From positions 1-64,000 of the forward strand of contig JAGATV010000052.1 in the NCBI GenBank assembly GCA_017621075.1: DNA of 64,000 bases. Reading direction: 5' to 3'. Position 1 is the stretch's first letter; each line of letters starts with the position of its first letter. Position numbers and translations under genes: made by a program. Source of the stretch: Lachnospiraceae bacterium. GTDB taxonomy: Bacteria > Bacillota > Clostridia > Lachnospirales > Lachnospiraceae. Below the pieces are notes generated by a model. It made no database searches and was not told where the DNA came from. It worked only from the letters and a program-made list of their open reading frames with translations. This document shows, piece after piece, positions 54,040-63,643 of this stretch.

Positions 54040-54597
54040 ATGAATAAAGTAATGAAGGAATTATTCAATACAGGGGTATACTTGTTATGTGTCCTGGGAC
54101 TTACCTATCTGGTGATCACCTTCGTGGGACAGAGGACGGAGGTGGAGGGCAGTTCCATGGAGCCGACCCTGACAAACGGTGACAATCTGATCATGGACAA
54201 GATCACTTATCGTTTCCGGGAGCCCAAACGGTTCGACATCATTGTATTTCCCTTTAAATACAAGGAAAATACTTATTATATCAAACGTATCATCGGCATG
54301 CCGGGAGAAACCGTGCAGATCGATGAAAAGGGGAATATCTACATAGACGGGAACATACTGGAAGAATCCTACGGCAAGGAGATCATAAAGCCGGAGCACA
54401 TCGGACTTGCGGCAGAGCCCATCACCCTGGGGAAGGATGAGTATTTCGTTATGGGGGACAACCGCAATAACAGCAGCGACAGCCGTACTGAGATCGTGGG
54501 AAATATCAAGAAAAAGGATATCATCGGCAGGGCATGGATCAGGATATGGCCCTTTAGCAAGATGGAAGTGCTGGCTCACGGTGATGAGGATGCGTGA
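54040..54597 (+). CDS. Type I signal peptidase (second copy)
   Basis: 185 aa from the ATG at 54040, which has AGGAGG 10 bases upstream; an ATG at 54019 overlaps that region and has no site. Membrane helix about 9-28, catalytic Ser in GSSMEPTL, Lys in YYIKRIIGMPGETV, and GDNRNNSSDSR. It differs clearly from the first copy, so this is not a recent duplication. rnhB follows. Confidence 0.93.
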   Translation: MNKVMKELFNTGVYLLCVLGLTYLVITFVGQRTEVEGSSMEPTLTNGDNLIMDKITYRFREPKRFDIIVFPFKYKENTYYIKRIIGMPGETVQIDEKGNIYIDGNILEESYGKEIIKPEHIGLAAEPITLGKDEYFVMGDNRNNSSDSRTEIVGNIKKKDIIGRAWIRIWPFSKMEVLAHGDEDA

Positions 54598-54599
54598 AG

Positions 54600-55382
54600 A
54601 TGAAGAGCATAAAAGAGATCAAAGAACAATTTCAGGCAGCTTGTGTGGATGAGCTGCCTGAACTGATAACAGTCTATAGCGGAGACGAGCGGGACGGTGT
54701 TCGGAAACTGGTGCTTTCGGCTCACAAAAAGTTAGATGCCCTGGAAAAGGAAAAGCTGCGCATAGAGGCCCTTAAGACTTATGAAAAGAAGTACGGGGAG
54801 TGTGAATTTATCTGTGGCATCGATGAGGTGGGAAGAGGACCGTTAGCAGGTCCGGTGGTGGCAGGCGCCGTGATCCTTCCCAAAGATTGTGATATCCTGT
54901 ATATAAATGATTCCAAGCAGTTGTCCGAAAAAAAGAGAGAAGAACTGTTTGAACAGATCCGGGAAAAGGCTGTTGCCTGTGCTGTGGGATATGCTTCTCC
55001 TGAGCGTATCGACCAGATCAATATCCTGCAGGCAACCTACGAAGCTATGCGGGAGGCTGTAAGTAAGCTCTCTGTCAGGCCGGGGCTCCTTTTAAATGAT
55101 GCGGTGAAGATTCCCGGTATCGACATCCCTCAGGTGCCCATCATCAAGGGGGATGCCAAAAGCATTTCCATCGGTGCGGCCAGCATATATGCCAAAGTTA
55201 CCAGGGACAGACTTATGGTGGAGTATGACAAAATATTTCCGGAATATGATTTTGCGGGCAACAAAGGGTACGGCAGTGCCGGCCATATCGAGGCTTTAAA
55301 GAAGTACGGTCCCACCCCCATCCACAGGCGGACCTTTATCAAGAATTTTATCGGACAACAGACCTGGAGACAAGAAAGGTAA
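54600..55382 (+). CDS. rnhB: Ribonuclease HII
   Basis: Cleaves RNA in RNA-DNA hybrids. 260 aa: N-terminal extension of ~70 residues common in Firmicutes, then the active-site GIDEVGRGPLAGPVVAGAVIL with Asp-Glu, NDSKQLSEKKRE, KGDAKSISIGAASIYAKV and HIEALKKYGPTPIHRRTF. The ATG at 54600 is preferred over an in-frame GTG at 54594 for spacing from GAGGA. Confidence 0.95.
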   Translation: MKSIKEIKEQFQAACVDELPELITVYSGDERDGVRKLVLSAHKKLDALEKEKLRIEALKTYEKKYGECEFICGIDEVGRGPLAGPVVAGAVILPKDCDILYINDSKQLSEKKREELFEQIREKAVACAVGYASPERIDQINILQATYEAMREAVSKLSVRPGLLLNDAVKIPGIDIPQVPIIKGDAKSISIGAASIYAKVTRDRLMVEYDKIFPEYDFAGNKGYGSAGHIEALKKYGPTPIHRRTFIKNFIGQQTWRQER

Positions 55383-55388
55383 AAAAGA

Positions 55389-57164
55389 ATGAGACTGACG
55401 GATCTACAGATCAATGACAGACAGATATCGGAGACTTCCGGAAGCCGGCAGGCTGATCCGGCCCGGTCTGCTGCCATAAACCGTCAGATCCGTTCCATGG
55501 CTCCCGGACAGACCTTTCAGGGAGAAGTGATCTTAAAAAACGGCAGTGAGGTGCAGATCAGGCTTTCGGAGGATATGGTGTTAAATGCCAGGGTGGACCG
55601 GAACATGAACCTTGAGGTCGGAAAGAATATGACTTTTGAAGTCAGAAGCAACGGAAGTACGCTTACCTTAAGCCCGCTGTTTTCCAACACGGCAACGGAA
55701 GCCAATGCATTAAAGGCACTGGATATGGCATCTCTTCCCGTCAACAGCACCACTGTGAATATGACAAGGCTTCTGATGGATGCCGGACTTCCCATAGACC
55801 GAAATTATCTGCAGCAGGTATTTCGGGAGGTAAATGCCTTCCCAAGGGCGCAGATATCGGACATTGTGGATCTGCACCGGCTCTCCCTTCCCGTAAATGA
55901 GGAAAATGTACAGCAGATGGGCTCTTACAAGAATCTGACTTATCAGATCCTCGACGGGATGAATCTGGTGATGGAGGAGCTTGAAAACACCATACAGGGC
56001 ATGGTACAGACGGAAAATGCGGGAGACGCTGCCGGGCTGTATCAGGAAATCGTTCTGTTGGCGGGAGAGTTTTTGCAGGGACAGGAAGAAAGTGCGGCTG
56101 CCGGACAAGGGCCGGCTGTGACAGGACAGATACCGGCAGGGGATATGCCTGTCGGGGAGGATATACCGCTTCTTAAAGAGCAGGAAGGTGCAGCCGTGGG
56201 GCCGGAGCGGACAGAAGGGGCACAGGACGCCCTGTCGCGGGCCATGTCTCTGCTGGAAGAAATCGCAGGTGGAGGAGAGCCTGTTGTGTCAGGGGGAACT
56301 GTGGCAGGACAGCCTCAATCAGAGGAAACACTCCGGACGGCCGGGCAGTCCCGGGTATCGCTGCAGAACCTGACGGAGGAACTGTATGGTCTTTTGGGTG
56401 AAACCAAGCCTCAGGCACAGGGGGATATGGATGCATCCCGGGTCTTTGAGATGGCGGGGCAGATTTTACAGAAAGGCATCAGACAGCAGGATACAGGATT
56501 GCTGAAGAGTCTGTTGCAGAACCAGGGGGTTAGGGAGCTTGTGCGGGAAACTCTGAGGGAGGCTTGGACTTTAAGGCCGGAGGATGTGGCGGATGCCAAA
56601 AAGGTAGAGGAACTGTACCAGCGTCTGGACAAACAGTTAAAGAGTCTGGCCCAGGCCCTGGAGAGGACCGGTCAGGAGGGCGGGAGCGCATGCAAAGCTG
56701 TGGCCAATATGTCCCAGAATCTGGATTTTTTGCAGCAGGTCAACCATTTCTATACTTATGTGCAGCTTCCCCTGCGTCTGCACCAGGGCGAGGCCCATGG
56801 GGATCTTTACGTCTATACCAACAAGAAAAATCTGGCGGCAAAGGATGGAAAGATCAGTGCCCTGCTGCATCTGGATATGGAGCATTTAGGGCCGTTGGAC
56901 GTGTATGTAGCCATGCAGGATCAGAAAGTCAGCACACAATTCTATGTGCAGGATGATGATATGCTTTCTTTTTTGTCGGAGCATATGGATCAGTTGACCG
57001 GGCGCCTGAAAAAGCGGGGATATGACTGCACATATCATATGCAGGTAAGAGGTTTCTCTGAGGAAGGAAGCAAGGGGGCAGGGGCATCCGGAGGCATTCA
57101 CAGTCTCCTGGCACAGGCAGGGCATGTTTCACTGGCGGAGTATGCGTTTGATGTGCGGGCATGA
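55389..57164 (+). CDS. FliK-like (flagellar hook-length control) protein, YlqG type
   Basis: 591 aa. The middle (about 210-340) is low-complexity and rich in Gly, Glu and Gln. The C-terminal part (about 440-550: PLRLHQGEAHGDLYVYTNKKN..VYVAMQDQKVSTQFYV..LTGRLKKRGY) fits the Flg_hook domain of FliK. It lies 6 bases after rnhB and before an FlhB-like gene, as ylqG-ylqH do in Bacillus. It might measure hook length or act in secretion substrate switching, but this orphan pair is not proven to be flagellar. Confidence 0.72.
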   Translation: MRLTDLQINDRQISETSGSRQADPARSAAINRQIRSMAPGQTFQGEVILKNGSEVQIRLSEDMVLNARVDRNMNLEVGKNMTFEVRSNGSTLTLSPLFSNTATEANALKALDMASLPVNSTTVNMTRLLMDAGLPIDRNYLQQVFREVNAFPRAQISDIVDLHRLSLPVNEENVQQMGSYKNLTYQILDGMNLVMEELENTIQGMVQTENAGDAAGLYQEIVLLAGEFLQGQEESAAAGQGPAVTGQIPAGDMPVGEDIPLLKEQEGAAVGPERTEGAQDALSRAMSLLEEIAGGGEPVVSGGTVAGQPQSEETLRTAGQSRVSLQNLTEELYGLLGETKPQAQGDMDASRVFEMAGQILQKGIRQQDTGLLKSLLQNQGVRELVRETLREAWTLRPEDVADAKKVEELYQRLDKQLKSLAQALERTGQEGGSACKAVANMSQNLDFLQQVNHFYTYVQLPLRLHQGEAHGDLYVYTNKKNLAAKDGKISALLHLDMEHLGPLDVYVAMQDQKVSTQFYVQDDDMLSFLSEHMDQLTGRLKKRGYDCTYHMQVRGFSEEGSKGAGASGGIHSLLAQAGHVSLAEYAFDVRA

Positions 57165-57219
57165 CAGGCGGCGCCCATGGCTGGAAAAGCGTGGATGAAA
57201 GAAAGAGGGACATGGTATC

Positions 57220-57498
57220 GTGGCACAGGAAAAGAAGATCAAACAGGCAATCGCCTTAGAATATGACCCCTCTGATGAGGCACCCAAGGTCATTGCCAGC
57301 GGAAAAGGCATTCTGGCGGAAAAGATCATAGAGAAGGCAAAGGAAAGCGATGTGCCCATACACAGGGATGATAAGCTTGCGGACACGCTGTCCCGCCTGG
57401 AGATCGGGGATATGATCCCGCCGGAATTGTATGAAGTGGTGGCAGAGATCCTGATATTCGTGGATTCCATGGATAAGATCAAGGGAAAACTCAAGTAG
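57220..57498 (+). CDS. FlhB C-terminal domain homologue (YlqH/FhlB type)
   Basis: 92 aa similar only to the cytoplasmic C-terminal domain of the FlhB export gate: AIALEYDPSDEAPKVIASGKGILAEKIIEKAKESDVPI..IPPELYEVVAEIL. The membrane part and the self-cleaving NPTH motif are absent. GTG start at 57220 with AGAGGGA upstream. Located after the FliK-like gene, suggesting an interaction with it. Confidence 0.85.
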   Translation: MAQEKKIKQAIALEYDPSDEAPKVIASGKGILAEKIIEKAKESDVPIHRDDKLADTLSRLEIGDMIPPELYEVVAEILIFVDSMDKIKGKLK

Positions 57499-57524
57499 GG
57501 ACACGGTAAAAGGGAGGCAATTTT

Positions 57525-57887
57525 TTGAACAGAAGGCAGTTGGGAACGGACAAGGAAAAACTGGCTGCAGAATATCTGGAAGCACAGGGCATGATCATTT
57601 TGGAAAGAAATTTCAGAGGACGCCGGGGAGAGATCGATCTTGTGGGGCGAGAGGGAAACTATCTGGTGTTCGTGGAAGTGAAATACCGCAGCAATACCCG
57701 CATGGGAGCGGCAATGGAAGCAGTTGATTACAGAAAGCAGAGGCAGATCTGCAGGGTGGCGGACTATTACCGCTATCTTCACCGCCTGGGGAGCAGTACC
57801 ATGATCCGGTATGATGTAGTGGCTATCCAGGGGGAAGAAATAAGGTGGGTGAGAAACGCTTTTCCGCATATGGATGCCGGAAGGTGA
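57525..57887 (+). CDS. YraN family (UPF0102) endonuclease-like protein
   Basis: 120 aa with a restriction-endonuclease-like core: RGRRGEIDLVGREGNYLVFVEVKYRSN gives the E..D..ExK metal site. Role unknown; often beside rnhB, as here three genes away. The start is TTG, with GGGAGG 7 bases upstream. The gene overlaps nothing; pgeF begins 4 bases later. Confidence 0.9.
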   Translation: MNRRQLGTDKEKLAAEYLEAQGMIILERNFRGRRGEIDLVGREGNYLVFVEVKYRSNTRMGAAMEAVDYRKQRQICRVADYYRYLHRLGSSTMIRYDVVAIQGEEIRWVRNAFPHMDAGR

Positions 57888-57891
57888 CAAC

Positions 57892-58809
57892 ATGTATCAG
57901 ATCAAAAGAGCAAAGCGGATGACGGGACCGGTGATGGTACAGGAGCAGACAGGAAAACTGGAGTATCTGACCTTTCCGTCCCTTACGGATACAGGGATCG
58001 TAAAGCACCTGTTCACCACCAGGACGGGCGGTGTCAGCACGGGTATTTTTGAGAGCATGAACCTGAATTTTGAAAGAGGGGACGACCCTGAGAAGGTGCG
58101 TACCAATTATGAGCGGGTCGCCGGAGTCCTTGGGTGTTCTGTGGCGGATATGGTACTGTCAAAGCAGACCCATACCACCAATATCAGGAAGGTGACGGAA
58201 GAAGACTGTGGCAAAGGGATCATAAGGCCTTTGGATTACACCGACGTGGACGGTCTGATCACAGACAGGGAGGGCATTGTTTTGGTGACCTCTTATGCGG
58301 ACTGTGTTCCCCTGTATTTTGTGGACCCTGTGAAAAAGGCCATCGGTCTGGCACATTCCGGCTGGCGGGGCACCGCTATGGGCATGGGACAGTGCATGGT
58401 GGAAGCCATGAGGACGCATTTCGGAAGCCGGCCGGAGGATCTGTACGCAGCCATCGGCCCTTCTATCTGCCAGGATTGTTATGAGGTCAGTGAGGAAGTG
58501 GCAGAGGCTTTCCGGGATCTATGGGAAGGGCAGGAAGATTTGGTGGAGGAACTTATAAAAAGCGGCTACCGGGGCGGCTGTGAGGGGATATACCGCTGTA
58601 TGACGGCACCGGGCAGGAACCCGGGAAAATATCAGCTTGATCTGTGGATAGCCAATGCCGTGATCCTGCGAAGAGCGGGCATCCCTCTCCATCGGATCGC
58701 CATTACGGATATCTGTACCTGCCACAACCCGGAGTATCTGTTCTCCCATCGGGCCAGCGGTGGAAAACGGGGAAACCTGAGCGTATTTTTGATGTTAAAG
58801 AAAAATTAA
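57892..58809 (+). CDS. pgeF: Peptidoglycan editing factor PgeF (YfiH/DUF152)
   Basis: 305 aa. Metal/active residues appear in KQTHTTNI, SYADCVPLYF and HSGWRGTAMGM. The family was first called a multicopper polyphenol oxidase; later work links it to correcting wrong amino acids in murein stems. The ATG at 57892 follows GGAAGGTG by 6 bases; an earlier ATG overlaps yraN. Confidence 0.88.
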   Translation: MYQIKRAKRMTGPVMVQEQTGKLEYLTFPSLTDTGIVKHLFTTRTGGVSTGIFESMNLNFERGDDPEKVRTNYERVAGVLGCSVADMVLSKQTHTTNIRKVTEEDCGKGIIRPLDYTDVDGLITDREGIVLVTSYADCVPLYFVDPVKKAIGLAHSGWRGTAMGMGQCMVEAMRTHFGSRPEDLYAAIGPSICQDCYEVSEEVAEAFRDLWEGQEDLVEELIKSGYRGGCEGIYRCMTAPGRNPGKYQLDLWIANAVILRRAGIPLHRIAITDICTCHNPEYLFSHRASGGKRGNLSVFLMLKKN

Positions 58810-58895
58810 AAATTTTTATAATGAATTTTTAAAGAAAATCTGGTTTACTGATAAGGGAAGCGTGTCTGAAAGGCACAAGGGAGAGGAGCATTATT

Positions 58896-59588
58896 ATGGC
58901 GAATATTCTGGTATGTGACGATGATAGGGAAATCGTTGAAGCAATAGAAATCTATTTAAGTCAGGACGGTTATCATATTTTCAAGGCTTATGACGGACAG
59001 CAGGCTATCGAGGTCCTTGAGAAGGAGGACATCCACCTTTTGATCATGGATGTGATGATGCCAAGACTGGACGGCATCCGGGCGACTTTGAAGATCCGGG
59101 AGTACAGCAGTATTCCCATTATCATGCTCTCTGCAAAGTCGGAGGATACAGACAAGATCTTCGGTCTGAATATTGGCGCCGATGACTATATCACCAAGCC
59201 ATTCAATCCTCTGGAGCTGGCTGCCAGGGTGAAATCCAACCTGCGCCGCTATACTTCCCTGGGTAGTCTGGGAAATGAGAACAAGGCTGTCTACCAGGTG
59301 GGCGGACTGATCGTAAACGACGATACCAAGCAGGTGACCGTAGATGGGGAAACAGTGAAGATGACGCCCATAGAGTATAACATCCTGCTTCTTTTGGTCA
59401 AGAATCAGGGGAGGGTGTTTTCCATCAATCAGATCTATGAGAGTATCTGGAATGAGGATGCCATCGGTGCAGACAACACAGTGGCAGTGCATATCCGCCA
59501 TATCCGCGAGAAGATAGAGATCAATCCCAAGGAACCCCGCTATCTGAAGGTGGTCTGGGGTGTTGGGTACAAGATAGACAAACAATAA
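58896..59588 (+). CDS. Response regulator, OmpR/PhoB family
   Basis: 230 aa. Receiver with DDD pocket, Asp52 in LLIMDVMMPRLDG, MLSAKSED and KPFNPLELAARV; C-terminal winged helix with MTPIEYNILLLLVKNQGRVFS and VAVHIRHIREKIEINPKEPRYLKVVWGVGYKI. It resembles VanR-type regulators. GGAGAGGAG precedes the ATG. The kinase follows after 27 bases. Confidence 0.95.
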   Translation: MANILVCDDDREIVEAIEIYLSQDGYHIFKAYDGQQAIEVLEKEDIHLLIMDVMMPRLDGIRATLKIREYSSIPIIMLSAKSEDTDKIFGLNIGADDYITKPFNPLELAARVKSNLRRYTSLGSLGNENKAVYQVGGLIVNDDTKQVTVDGETVKMTPIEYNILLLLVKNQGRVFSINQIYESIWNEDAIGADNTVAVHIRHIREKIEINPKEPRYLKVVWGVGYKIDKQ

Positions 59589-59615
59589 GTTTGCCGGACA
59601 GCAGAAGGAAACAAC

Positions 59616-62342
59616 ATGAAGAAACCGACATTAAAACGTTTTGCCATAGGACTGGTACAACATCTGACGGCTGCCGTGATCATGGTGGCATTGGCAGGGA
59701 TACTGTTCAATTCTTATATCAATGTGTCTTCCATGAAGGAGTCCAAGACCTATTGGATGGAGCCGTTGGATACAGAACCGGAGTTTGAAGATTCGGACGT
59801 GTTTCACGACATGTTCAGCACTGCTGCGTCCGATATCATGCAATATGTGGTGATCCAGGAAGAAATGGAGAACGGCGGAGTGTTTGACGCAGACAAACGG
59901 ATCGATGTGACCCGGTATGCTGCCCGCCGGAAGGAGGAAGCCGACTGTGATGTTACGGCTGTCTATAAGCTGGAGGATCTGATCAAGTGGGGCAAACATG
60001 GCATCGAGTACAGCAACCGCCCCATGAGTATGACGGAGTTTGTCAATTATTTCGGGCCGGCCGCGTCTGTGGAGAACTTTGCGCTGGATGAGGACGGCGA
60101 ATTGTATTTCGCAGGATTTAGGGACAGTGCTTTCGCTCCGGAAAGAGGCAAAAGTCCCGCTGCCGGGGAGGATGCGGAAGAAGGCGGTGAGGATGCAAGG
60201 GCTCTGAAGGCGGAGCGGGAGAAGGTCTTGGAAGCCATGGAGGAAAAAACGGTACAGGAATTGGAGGACATGGCATTTTCCTATATCGTTTCGGAGACAG
60301 CGGAAGAGATCAACGTGTCCAGAGAGGATGACGGCAGTTATACGGTGTATGTTTCCATGATCAACTGCCGTTACAGCACGGTGGACGGGGAAAAGCAGCT
60401 CAGTGCCTATTCGGGGGACTGGATACAATATCTGAAACTGAAGAACAATCTGGTCACTGCCATAGAGAGTCTTGAGGAAGAATATGAGCTGTATCAGAAG
60501 GGACAGGAGCTGTACGGAGAAGGAAAGAGCAATTTAAAGTATGCAGTCCGCATGATGTCGGAGAACGGCATCACCCGGACCTACACTAATGTACCCGATA
60601 TGAAGATGCTTCCCGACAGTGAGATCACGGAGTATTTTTCCGAGTACCGCAGGTATTTTGTCTATTATCTGGAGAATCTGGAATTTACGGGCATGACCAG
60701 TCTGACGGAGGGAGACATCTACCGTTTCATGCAGGATTACGGATATGCCTACCCGGAGAAAACACATATCTGGATGGCTGTGGATACGGGCTATGCAGTG
60801 GCCGGAGATTCTTTTTATGACGCATGCGGGGTGTTTGAGAGGATCGTACCCAATATTGCCAAGCTGATCGTGATCATTATGATACTGACGCTGTTATGGC
60901 TCATCATCGGCGCATATCTCACAGCGACAGCCGGTGTGGCCTATAATGATGACGGTGAGCGCGTGTATTATCAGAATGCCGTGGACCGTATCTGGACGGA
61001 AGTGATGGTGTTAGCCGGCATTCTCATAGTTTATGAAGGCATACAGGGAGTGGCTGTCTTAAAGGAAGTGGCCAACAACGTCTACAGCAGCCATTCTGAA
61101 CTTTTGGGGATGAGCAGTACCAAGTTGTATGAGTATGGTACGTTTGGGATGTTTGGCGGGCTGGTCAGCTTTGGAGCCGGTGTGCTGTGGTACAGTCTGG
61201 TGCGCCGTATCCGCTCAAAGAGTCTGTGGAAGGGAAGCTTTTGCCATTGGCTCCTTGGCTGCATACAAAAGGGTGTGGGATTTGTATTTACCCATAAGAA
61301 TACAGTGGTCAGCACCCTGCTTCCGTACAATCTGTTCCTGCTGTGTAATCTGGTGGCCGTGTTTTTGGTGTTCTGGCTGCGGGATACCCACAGAGTGACG
61401 GTGGTGCTGATCACCGTTGGCACGGTATTCCTGGATGGCATGGTGGGTGTCTTCCTGTTTCGCCGGAATGCGGAACATGTAGATATCGTGGAGGGCATCA
61501 AGCGCATCCGTGACGGAGAGGTGGATTACAAGCTGGACTCTGATTCTTTAAGCGGCACCAACCGGGAAATGGCAGATGCGGTGAACAATATCGGCGAGGG
61601 TATCAGGAAGGCCGTACAGACCAGCATGAAGGATGAACAGATGAAGTCCGATCTGATCACCAATGTATCCCATGATATCAAGACGCCGCTCACTTCCATT
61701 ATCAGCTATGTGGATCTGTTAAAAAGGCTGAAGATCGAAGAGGAACCAGCCAAGAGCTATATCGATATCCTGGACAGCAAGGCCCAGAGGCTGAAACAGC
61801 TTACGGATGATCTGGTGGAGGCATCCAAGATCTCCTCCGGCAATATTGTGCTGAATAAGGAAAAACTGGATCTGACAGAGCTGTTGAATCAGGCGATGGG
61901 TGAATTTTCCGAAAAACTGGAGGAGAGGAAGCTTGCCGTCGTATTTGAGGAATGCAATGTCCCGGCATATATTTATGCAGACAGCAGACGGATGTGGCGT
62001 GTGATAGAAAATCTTTACAATAACATCTGTAAATATGCCATGGAGAACACCAGGGTGTATATGGAGCTTGCCGTGGAAAATAAAATGGTGTCGGTCTCTA
62101 TCAAGAATATCTCGGAACGTCAGATGAATATGAGAGGAGACGAGCTGACGGAGCGTTTTATCCGCGGAGATTCCTCCAGGACTACCGAGGGCAGCGGCCT
62201 TGGCCTCTTTATTGCAAAGAGCCTGACCCAGGTCCAGGACGGTACCTTCGAGATTCAGTTGGACGGCGATCTTTTCAAGGTAAATCTGATCTTCCCGGAG
62301 TATGAGGAGAAGGAATCACAAGAGCAGGAAAATGAGAATTAA
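59616..62342 (+). CDS. Large multi-membrane-span sensor histidine kinase
   Basis: 908 aa. Membrane helix 1 (about 15-33) is followed by an outside region of about 370 residues with no known domain, including an acidic low-complexity stretch (AAGEDAEEGGEDA). Then come five helices at about 413-435, 463-480, 512-530, 566-588 and 594-615, a HAMP-like region, HisKA with His near 685 in NVSHDIKTPLTSI, and a HATPase with N box ENLYNNICKYAM and G2 GSGLGLFIAKSL. The usual G1 DxGxG is degenerate (KNISERQMN). Paired with the adjacent regulator; the signal is unknown. Confidence 0.92.
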   Translation: MKKPTLKRFAIGLVQHLTAAVIMVALAGILFNSYINVSSMKESKTYWMEPLDTEPEFEDSDVFHDMFSTAASDIMQYVVIQEEMENGGVFDADKRIDVTRYAARRKEEADCDVTAVYKLEDLIKWGKHGIEYSNRPMSMTEFVNYFGPAASVENFALDEDGELYFAGFRDSAFAPERGKSPAAGEDAEEGGEDARALKAEREKVLEAMEEKTVQELEDMAFSYIVSETAEEINVSREDDGSYTVYVSMINCRYSTVDGEKQLSAYSGDWIQYLKLKNNLVTAIESLEEEYELYQKGQELYGEGKSNLKYAVRMMSENGITRTYTNVPDMKMLPDSEITEYFSEYRRYFVYYLENLEFTGMTSLTEGDIYRFMQDYGYAYPEKTHIWMAVDTGYAVAGDSFYDACGVFERIVPNIAKLIVIIMILTLLWLIIGAYLTATAGVAYNDDGERVYYQNAVDRIWTEVMVLAGILIVYEGIQGVAVLKEVANNVYSSHSELLGMSSTKLYEYGTFGMFGGLVSFGAGVLWYSLVRRIRSKSLWKGSFCHWLLGCIQKGVGFVFTHKNTVVSTLLPYNLFLLCNLVAVFLVFWLRDTHRVTVVLITVGTVFLDGMVGVFLFRRNAEHVDIVEGIKRIRDGEVDYKLDSDSLSGTNREMADAVNNIGEGIRKAVQTSMKDEQMKSDLITNVSHDIKTPLTSIISYVDLLKRLKIEEEPAKSYIDILDSKAQRLKQLTDDLVEASKISSGNIVLNKEKLDLTELLNQAMGEFSEKLEERKLAVVFEECNVPAYIYADSRRMWRVIENLYNNICKYAMENTRVYMELAVENKMVSVSIKNISERQMNMRGDELTERFIRGDSSRTTEGSGLGLFIAKSLTQVQDGTFEIQLDGDLFKVNLIFPEYEEKESQEQENEN

Positions 62343-62377
62343 AAAAGAGGCTGTTTGCGAACGGCCTCTTTTTTGAT
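62341..62377. terminator. Terminator shared by the kinase gene and prs
   Basis: AAAAGAGGC and GCCTCTTTTTT form a stem around a 12-base loop, with T runs on both strands (A run at 62341). It lies 20 bases from the end of prs on the other strand, so it can end both convergent transcripts. Confidence 0.85.
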
Positions 62378-62396
62378 TACCGGGATGGCCGGTATA

Positions 62397-63593
62397 TTAC
62401 AGGGTGATGTCCATATTGGTGCGGTCATTGTAGGCTTCCAGGATACTGTGGATCTTGTCGGTGGTAGCCATGACATTGGAAAGGGAAGCATCGTGGTTCA
62501 TGAAGTCGATCAGGGAAGCGATGAACTTGCTCATGTCGGCCTCGATGAAATAAGGTCTGCTATAGAGCTCCGGAGGCAGGTAAGTCAGGTCGGTGGTGAC
62601 TACCTTATCAAAGTAGCCCTTTTCATAAGCTTCGTCAAAGGACTTCAGACCCTCTGTGAAAAGGCCGAAGGTACAGCAGATGAATACGCGCCTTGCGTTC
62701 ATTTTTTTAAGCTGTTTTGCAGTGTCCAGCATACTTCCGCCGGAGGAGATCATATCGTCGATGATGATCACATCCTTGCCGTCGATATTGTCCCCCAGAA
62801 ATTCGTGGGCGACAATGGGATTCTTGCCGTTTACGATGGTGGAGTAATCCCTTCTTTTGTAGAACATACCGGTGTCTACACCCAGGACGGTGGCAAAATA
62901 GATGGCTCTGTCAAGGGCGCCCTCATCGGGGCTGATGACGATCAGATGCTCCTTGTCCACCAAAAGATCGTCCTCGGAATTTAGGAGGGCCTTGATGAAC
63001 TGATAAGGGGGCATGAAGTTGTCGAAACCGTTTAGCGGGGTAGCATTCTGGACCCGGGGATCATGGGCGTCAAAGGTGATGAAATTGCTGATGCCCATAT
63101 TGCGCAGTTCCTCCAGTGCAAGGGCACAGTCTAAGGATTCCCTTGCATTTCTCTTGTGCTGTCTGCCTTCGTAGAGGAAGGGCATGATGACATTGATGCG
63201 GCTTGCCTTGCCGTTGCAGGCGGCGATCACACGCTTTAGATCCTGATAATGATCATCGGGAGACATGTGGTTGGTATAGCCGTTCATATTGTAGGTGATG
63301 CTGTGATTACATACATCTACCAGGATAAAGACATCTTTGCCGCGGATGGAATCATCGATAACGGCCTTTGCCTCGCCGCTGCCGAAGCGGGGGATATTTA
63401 CATCCAGCAGGTAATTTTCTTCGATGTATCCGTGAAAGGCGGGATCGTTCTTTACCTTGTCATTGTGGATGCTCTTGCGAAACTCCACCAGATAATCGTT
63501 GATCCTTTGTCCCATGCGCTCGAATGAGGGCAGTGCAACGATCTTTAGGGGCGCTACGGGCATTGCATTTTCAAGTTCATGTAAATTGGGCAT
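62397..63593 (-). CDS. prs: Ribose-phosphate pyrophosphokinase (long divergent form)
   Basis: Makes PRPP from ribose 5-phosphate and ATP, supplying the purine, pyrimidine, histidine and tryptophan pathways, including HisF and TrpD steps encoded here. 398 aa, about 80 longer than classical Prs, with N-terminal and internal extensions. PRPP loop VIIIDDMISSGGSMLDTA, catalytic YKRRDYS, and VISPDEGALDRA are recognisable. GGAGGA precedes the ATG. It is convergent with the kinase gene and divergent from the DUF512 gene. Confidence 0.9.
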   Translation of the reverse strand: MPNLHELENAMPVAPLKIVALPSFERMGQRINDYLVEFRKSIHNDKVKNDPAFHGYIEENYLLDVNIPRFGSGEAKAVIDDSIRGKDVFILVDVCNHSITYNMNGYTNHMSPDDHYQDLKRVIAACNGKASRINVIMPFLYEGRQHKRNARESLDCALALEELRNMGISNFITFDAHDPRVQNATPLNGFDNFMPPYQFIKALLNSEDDLLVDKEHLIVISPDEGALDRAIYFATVLGVDTGMFYKRRDYSTIVNGKNPIVAHEFLGDNIDGKDVIIIDDMISSGGSMLDTAKQLKKMNARRVFICCTFGLFTEGLKSFDEAYEKGYFDKVVTTDLTYLPPELYSRPYFIEADMSKFIASLIDFMNHDASLSNVMATTDKIHSILEAYNDRTNMDITL

Positions 63594-63643
63594 TTCTATT
63601 CCTCCAAATGGAACTTTTTCTCAAAAGTAAAAGTACATAATAA

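Noticed and set aside
52538-54597. Two signal peptidases as a tandem duplication
   Set aside because: The proteins differ along their length and are separated by rbgA, so they are old paralogues and not a recent copy.
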